Assembly (NCBI GenBank): GCA_008931825.1
Contig: QXVZ01009506.1
Location: forward strand, 1 to 49,412
Length of the DNA stretch: 49,412 nt
Reading direction: 5' to 3'
Source of the DNA: Phallusia fumigata
Lineage: Eukaryota > Chordata > Ascidiacea > Phlebobranchia > Ascidiidae
Shown: positions 47,201 through 49,412 of the stretch, one piece after another
How the letters are laid out: every line of letters starts with the position of its first letter
How positions within the stretch are numbered: the first letter of the stretch is position 1
Notes under the pieces: model-generated
Databases searched by the model: none
The model's input: the letters and a program-made list of their open reading frames with translations, nothing else
Told to the model about the DNA's origin: nothing
Program-made: the position numbers and the translations under genes

Positions 47201-49412
47201 ACTGTCACTGATCTCAAACCGTACTCCACGTACAAGGTTTGGGTGAGCGCCAGTACTGAGGTTGGCGAGGGGCCAAACAGCGAAGTGGTGTCAGTTGATA
47301 CTGCTGAGTCAAGTATGTTTTATAGCCCAATCCGAAACACACTGCTCGATATTTACTGTAACGAACTAACGTTGTAATCTTGATGTCTAATACGTATTAG
47401 GGTTTGATGATACGCGCATCATCCCCTATTCAACCGTTACTGCCTGTATCCAAAGTCGCCACAGACTTTGGATTCTCGTTCTAACATATTAGTGTCTGCT
47501 CGATCTATGTAAAGTATGTAAGGCATGGTATGCAACGGGAAACCGCGTTTCTGCAAGCCAAGTCAGCCTTTAACTTTGTTTTGCCGTTCTTAGATCCCGA
47601 TGTTGCGCCGCGTAACGTTTATTTGCGTGTGGTCAACACCACAGCCGTGCGGGTCGTGTGGACAGCGGTGCCCACTGACTTAGCTAACGGCCAGATCCGG
47701 GGTTACCAAATTGCCTACGCCGTATCGTCGTCCACTGGAGGGCGTACGCAGATCGTAAGCGCTTACATGGAGGACTTCCTGCCCGGAAATACTGGGGACC
47801 TGGTAAGTGCCAAAGAATTGATAATTTGATTACTCCACGTAAGATCGTGGATGCCGTCGCTAAGAAAATTGAATGTTACATAGAAACAGATAGAAAATTT
47901 TCCGTATTTGTAGAAATTTAGAAACTTCCGTTGTGCCAAATGCAAAGTTTAGACTTAAGAAATATACGAATACCGATTCAACGTGATGCGTTCCTGATCT
48001 TGGAACCAACACTGGCACCTACTTGTGTGGTTTCTATCTCATAGCATTAACCCACTATCCCAAAGTAGAACTTTTAGCATTGTGTTTGTGTGCTGTGTAT
48101 AGTGTCGCCGTAATCCCAACTTACGAAAGCGTTATGAAAAGTGCATCAAACAAATGGTAAGAAGCATCCCATCCTCTGCATCAATGCAATAACTCCTCAA
48201 AGCCTGGTTCTAATACCAAAGCTCTTAATTCTTTCGGTGCTGTGAATAATACTTGACTTTAATCCTTTTCATTTTTCGGTACTGACTTTTAAGCGGTGAA
48301 AAAAGCGCTTGTTGTAATTCTACTGGTGGCGTATTATATTTTCCGTCGAATTTGATTAATCGCATGCGGGAGTGACCAGGCAATGAAATGTCTAATTGTA
48401 AGGGAAACTTTAAAGTGACTTTTGTTTCAAATGATACAAAAATTGTATACAACACCCTTGTGTACCGGAGATACGATCCGCTTGGTGTGAAATGCGACCC
48501 CATAATTGCTGCTTTTTAAAGCGTTTTTTATGGTGCTCTGCTGGGCGATAACATATTTTGTGTTCACTAAACACTAAATTTACTAGACCTACAGTCACTA
48601 ACATTTTGCTGACAATAAATCATGTGATTACTGTATGTTAACATAACCAACGTTGTTGATTACAGGAATACATCATCACGAAACTGAAGCCAAAGACAAG
48701 TTACACAGTAAAAGTGGCTGCTTTTACTCGCAAAAATTCCGGTCCATTTAGTGAGGCAGTGAACGTCATGACGAAAGGAGAAGGTGGATAAAACTTGAAT
48801 GTTTTGGTTGACAGTTGTACCAGTGCCGTGTGCATAATTTCTTGTATTTGATTTAGCCCTGAACTACATGTTTTTTTGGTAAAGCCTTTAATTTGGTGCG
48901 TATGCTGATTTGCTTTGTGTTTTCGAAACAGTCCCCAATCGACCGACTCTGAGCTTGAGCTTGTCACAAGATGGACACGCAATAGTGAGTTGGGAGCCAC
49001 CGACTAAAACCAACGGACCTCTTGTCAGCTACACAATCAGATACAAGTATGATAAAAAAAATTTGCCTGTCACTTAGACCTAACTTAATAACAACTAAGT
49101 GCTAAGTGGGTTTTAACAATGCAGGTGTACCGACAACGAGAACCTAATTGGTCGAGACAAACAAGGATGGGAAACACGAAAATTCGATCACTCCTACACT
49201 CGATTTGAACCAGCTGATGTCTTTCCAGGTTGGACGTATCAGTTCGGTCTGTCTGCATCTAACGCTGAAGGTAGTTAACGCTTACATATGAACCAATACG
49301 CGAAAAAATCAAATCTTCCGAAAGACTTTTAACCAAAAAAACGTATCTTCTATCAGGTCCCGGCCCGGAAGCTGTGGCCTCGATTTTTCTGCCTTCACGT
49401 CAGCCTACGTAC
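23234..49412 (+). CDS. LAR-type receptor protein tyrosine phosphatase, extracellular part (runs off right edge)
   Basis: Nineteen exons in consistent phase give about 940 residues: 23234-23327, 24069-24193, 24307-24472, 35235-35417, 39199-39309, 41876-42001, 42464-42639, 42871-43034, 43323-43438, 44937-45083, 45639-45785, 46089-46264, 46581-46728, 47016-47312, 47594-47802, 48666-48783, 48932-49046, 49125-49270, 49357-end. The order is signal peptide (MRSQLLLGILVIIAVAEC), three C2-type Ig domains, six FN3 domains and the start of a seventh. That is the layout of class IIa receptors (LAR, PTPRD, PTPRS), and VRRMHPRFSI, CVAVGAPMP and VKALPK are near-exact family signatures. Vertebrate members are axonal and synaptic adhesion receptors. 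The transmembrane and phosphatase domains would lie to the right. Which vertebrate paralogue it matches cannot be decided here, so no symbol is given. Confidence 0.93.
23537..23566 (+). CDS. Candidate 30-bp cassette micro-exon in the receptor phosphatase
   Basis: A T-rich tract ending in TTTTTAG precedes a 30-bp stretch followed by GTAACT. Entered and left in phase 1, it would add ten residues (about AGLSNLSGVN) between the signal peptide exon and Ig1 without shifting the frame. Class IIa receptors are known for alternatively used mini-exons, though those known ones are elsewhere in the Ig region. Transcript evidence is lacking. Confidence 0.4.
24069..24472 (+). CDS. Ig domain 1 of the receptor phosphatase (two exons)
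   Basis: Exons 24069-24193 and 24307-24472 are joined in phase 0. The disulphide cysteines are in VVLVCNATG and NVFKCVASN, and the core Trp in KIDWMRDD. In vertebrate members a Lys cluster after this Trp binds heparan and chondroitin sulfate chains. Here the aligned positions read R-D-D-K-K, so the cluster is only partly kept. A basic, His-rich stretch (RHHHKRRNRQSR) precedes the domain. Confidence 0.9.
26909..27113. repeat. 102-bp direct repeat around the n at 27011
   Basis: 26909-27010 and 27012-27113 look identical and abut the n. Unmerged contig overlap. Confidence 0.88.
28634..28800. repeat. 83-bp direct repeat around the n at 28717
   Basis: 28634-28716 and 28718-28800 look identical and abut the n. 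Unmerged contig overlap. Confidence 0.88.
33570..33801. repeat. 116-bp direct repeat around the n at 33686
   Basis: 33570-33685 and 33687-33801 match with one A-run length difference and abut the n. Unmerged contig overlap; the repeated peptides readable across it are artefacts. Confidence 0.88.
35235..39309 (+). CDS. Ig domain 2 of the receptor phosphatase (two exons)
   Basis: Exons 35235-35417 and 39199-39309 are joined in phase 1. Cysteines are in TILQCEIEG and GRYHCAGHN, with Trp in TVKWYKDYK and the D-x-G-x-Y-x-C signature (DAGRYHC). The end ARLYVR matches the family. The intervening intron crosses two n positions and the disordered contigs, but both exons keep their order after correction. 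Confidence 0.9.
36273..36503. repeat. 115-bp direct repeat around the n at 36388
   Basis: 36273-36387 and 36389-36503 agree except for a few substitutions, mostly near their ends, and abut the n. Contig overlap or allele pair. Confidence 0.87.
36753..37032 (+). repeat. Contig-end repeat A, copy 1 (second copy 39421-39700)
   Basis: This 280-bp block ends exactly at the n at 37033. It recurs as 280 bp starting exactly after the n at 39420, with about six substitutions (roughly 98% identical). It is the left half of the evidence that 39421-41439 is misplaced. Confidence 0.92.
37034..37609 (+). repeat. Contig-end repeat B, copy 1 (second copy 40864-41439)
   Basis: This 576-bp block starts exactly after the n at 37033. 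It recurs, apparently identical, as the last 576 bp before the n at 41440. It is the right half of the evidence that 39421-41439 belongs at 37033. Confidence 0.92.
39421..41439. other. Misplaced contig within a receptor phosphatase intron
   Basis: The block runs A (39421-39700), unique sequence (39701-40863), B (40864-41439). The order elsewhere is A, n, B, so the unique 1163 bp fill the gap at 37033. No exon of the receptor gene lies inside it. Open frames here are duplicates of those at 36753-37609 or chance. Confidence 0.85.
41593..41622. other. Short hairpin in an intron
   Basis: AATAAATCTTTGC (41593-41605) pairs with GCAAGATTTATT (41611-41622) with one bulged T and a five-base loop. It is AT-rich, so it may be coincidental. 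Confidence 0.35.
41876..42639 (+). CDS. Ig domain 3 of the receptor phosphatase (two exons)
   Basis: Exons 41876-42001 and 42464-42639 encode VRRMHPRFSIKP, then LNITCVAVGAPMPNVRW and ESANYTCIASSVM, ending VHVKALPK. Both cysteines and the core Trp are present. The match to the third Ig domain of class IIa receptor phosphatases is the strongest in the gene. Confidence 0.93.
42871..46728 (+). CDS. Fibronectin III domains 1-3 of the receptor phosphatase
   Basis: FN3-1: 42871-43034 plus 43323-43438 (PPVDVRRMD.., SYTVYYRAS, PFTEYEIQVAAIN). FN3-2: 44937-45083 plus 45639-45785 (ITGYTVYYSS, VTYGIRVAAATSVG). FN3-3: 46089-46264 plus 46581-46728 (SYMLSYHIS, GTEYVLKLAAKTTSG). Each domain is split once within its middle. 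Each shows the FN3 core Trp before the first turn and the Tyr of the YxhxVxAxN motif. FN3-3 has an extra loop with two Cys (CNRSSPCR) that could form a local disulphide. Confidence 0.9.
43439..44936. other. 1.5-kb intron between FN3-1 and FN3-2
   Basis: AT-rich first half, with a short CpG-rich stretch near 44430-44460. Open frames match nothing known. No feature supported. Confidence 0.5.
47016..49412 (+). CDS. Fibronectin III domains 4-6 and start of 7 of the receptor phosphatase
   Basis: FN3-4 is a single exon, 47016-47312 (SFLVRWSHPP, LTGYSVYYQMAE, YSTYKVWVSASTEVG). FN3-5 is 47594-47802 plus 48666-48783 (QIRGYQIAYAVSS, TSYTVKVAAFTRK). FN3-6 is 48932-49046 plus 49125-49270 (AIVSWEPP, VSYTIRYK, TYQFGLSASNAE). 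49357-49412 opens with GPGPEAVAS and continues past the edge. The splice phases (1,1,0,1,2,1) join without a frame break. Confidence 0.9.
47387..47473. other. Cluster of three palindromes in the FN3-4/FN3-5 intron
   Basis: CTAATACGTATTAG (47387-47400) is a perfect 14-bp palindrome. GATGATACGCGCATCATC (47406-47423) is an imperfect 18-bp one. ATCCAAAGTC (47448-47457) and GACTTTGGAT (47464-47473) form a perfect 10-bp stem with a six-base loop. All lie within 87 bp of a 281-bp intron. No function is recognised. Confidence 0.5.
47803..48665. other. 863-bp intron splitting FN3-5
   Basis: AT-rich, with no repeat, hairpin or open frame that I could support. Confidence 0.5.

Overview
This is eukaryotic nuclear DNA from an invertebrate animal. 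Genes are split into many short exons with GT..AG introns, polyadenylation signals follow stop codons, and the proteins are animal families: C2H2 zinc finger, C2-domain group IV phospholipase A2, vasculin/GPBP1, and a LAR-type receptor tyrosine phosphatase. Intron sizes, AT-rich non-coding DNA and small hAT-like elements would suit a tunicate-like deuterostome. That is inference; the species cannot be named from the sequence.

Layout. 1-425 (minus): five C2H2 fingers and the start codon of a zinc-finger gene that runs off the left edge. 1606-2500: a probable non-autonomous transposon with 43-bp terminal inverted repeats around a degenerate ~160-170 bp tandem repeat. 2920-4491 (+): the last five exons of a cytosolic phospholipase A2 (cPLA2). 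6082-14239 (+): a second, essentially complete cPLA2 of about 20 exons and 767 residues, with C2 domain, catalytic Ser and Asp, and a TATA/initiator-like promoter. 15710-16075 (+): an unrecognised open frame ending 92 bp before the next start codon. 16167-19816 (+): an 11-exon vasculin (GPBP1-like) gene of 472 residues. 23234-49412 (+): the 5' part of a LAR-type receptor protein tyrosine phosphatase, giving signal peptide, three Ig domains, six fibronectin III domains and the start of a seventh. It continues past the right edge, and its second large intron is about 10.8 kb. The phosphatase domains are not in the window.

The genes are not an operon in the bacterial sense and have unrelated roles: lipid signalling, transcription, and cell-surface adhesion/phosphatase signalling. 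The two cPLA2 genes are tandem paralogues.

Assembly. Ten isolated single 'n' characters occur, at 721, 8443, 22758, 27011, 28717, 33686, 36388, 37033, 39420 and 41440. Seven are each flanked by two near-identical copies of 83-444 bp, which look like unmerged overlapping contig ends or alleles rather than biological tandem repeats. One such overlap falsely duplicates the catalytic-serine exon of the complete cPLA2. The other three (37033, 39420, 41440) fit a misplaced contig: the 39421-41439 block starts with the sequence ending at 37032 and ends with the sequence starting at 37034, so it belongs in the gap at 37033.

No CRISPR array, rRNA or convincing intact tRNA gene was seen. No new molecular system was found. 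The most useful observations are the assembly errors, candidate regulated micro-exons in the phosphatase gene, small transposons with readable target-site duplications, and a start-codon hairpin with a minimal upstream ORF in vasculin.
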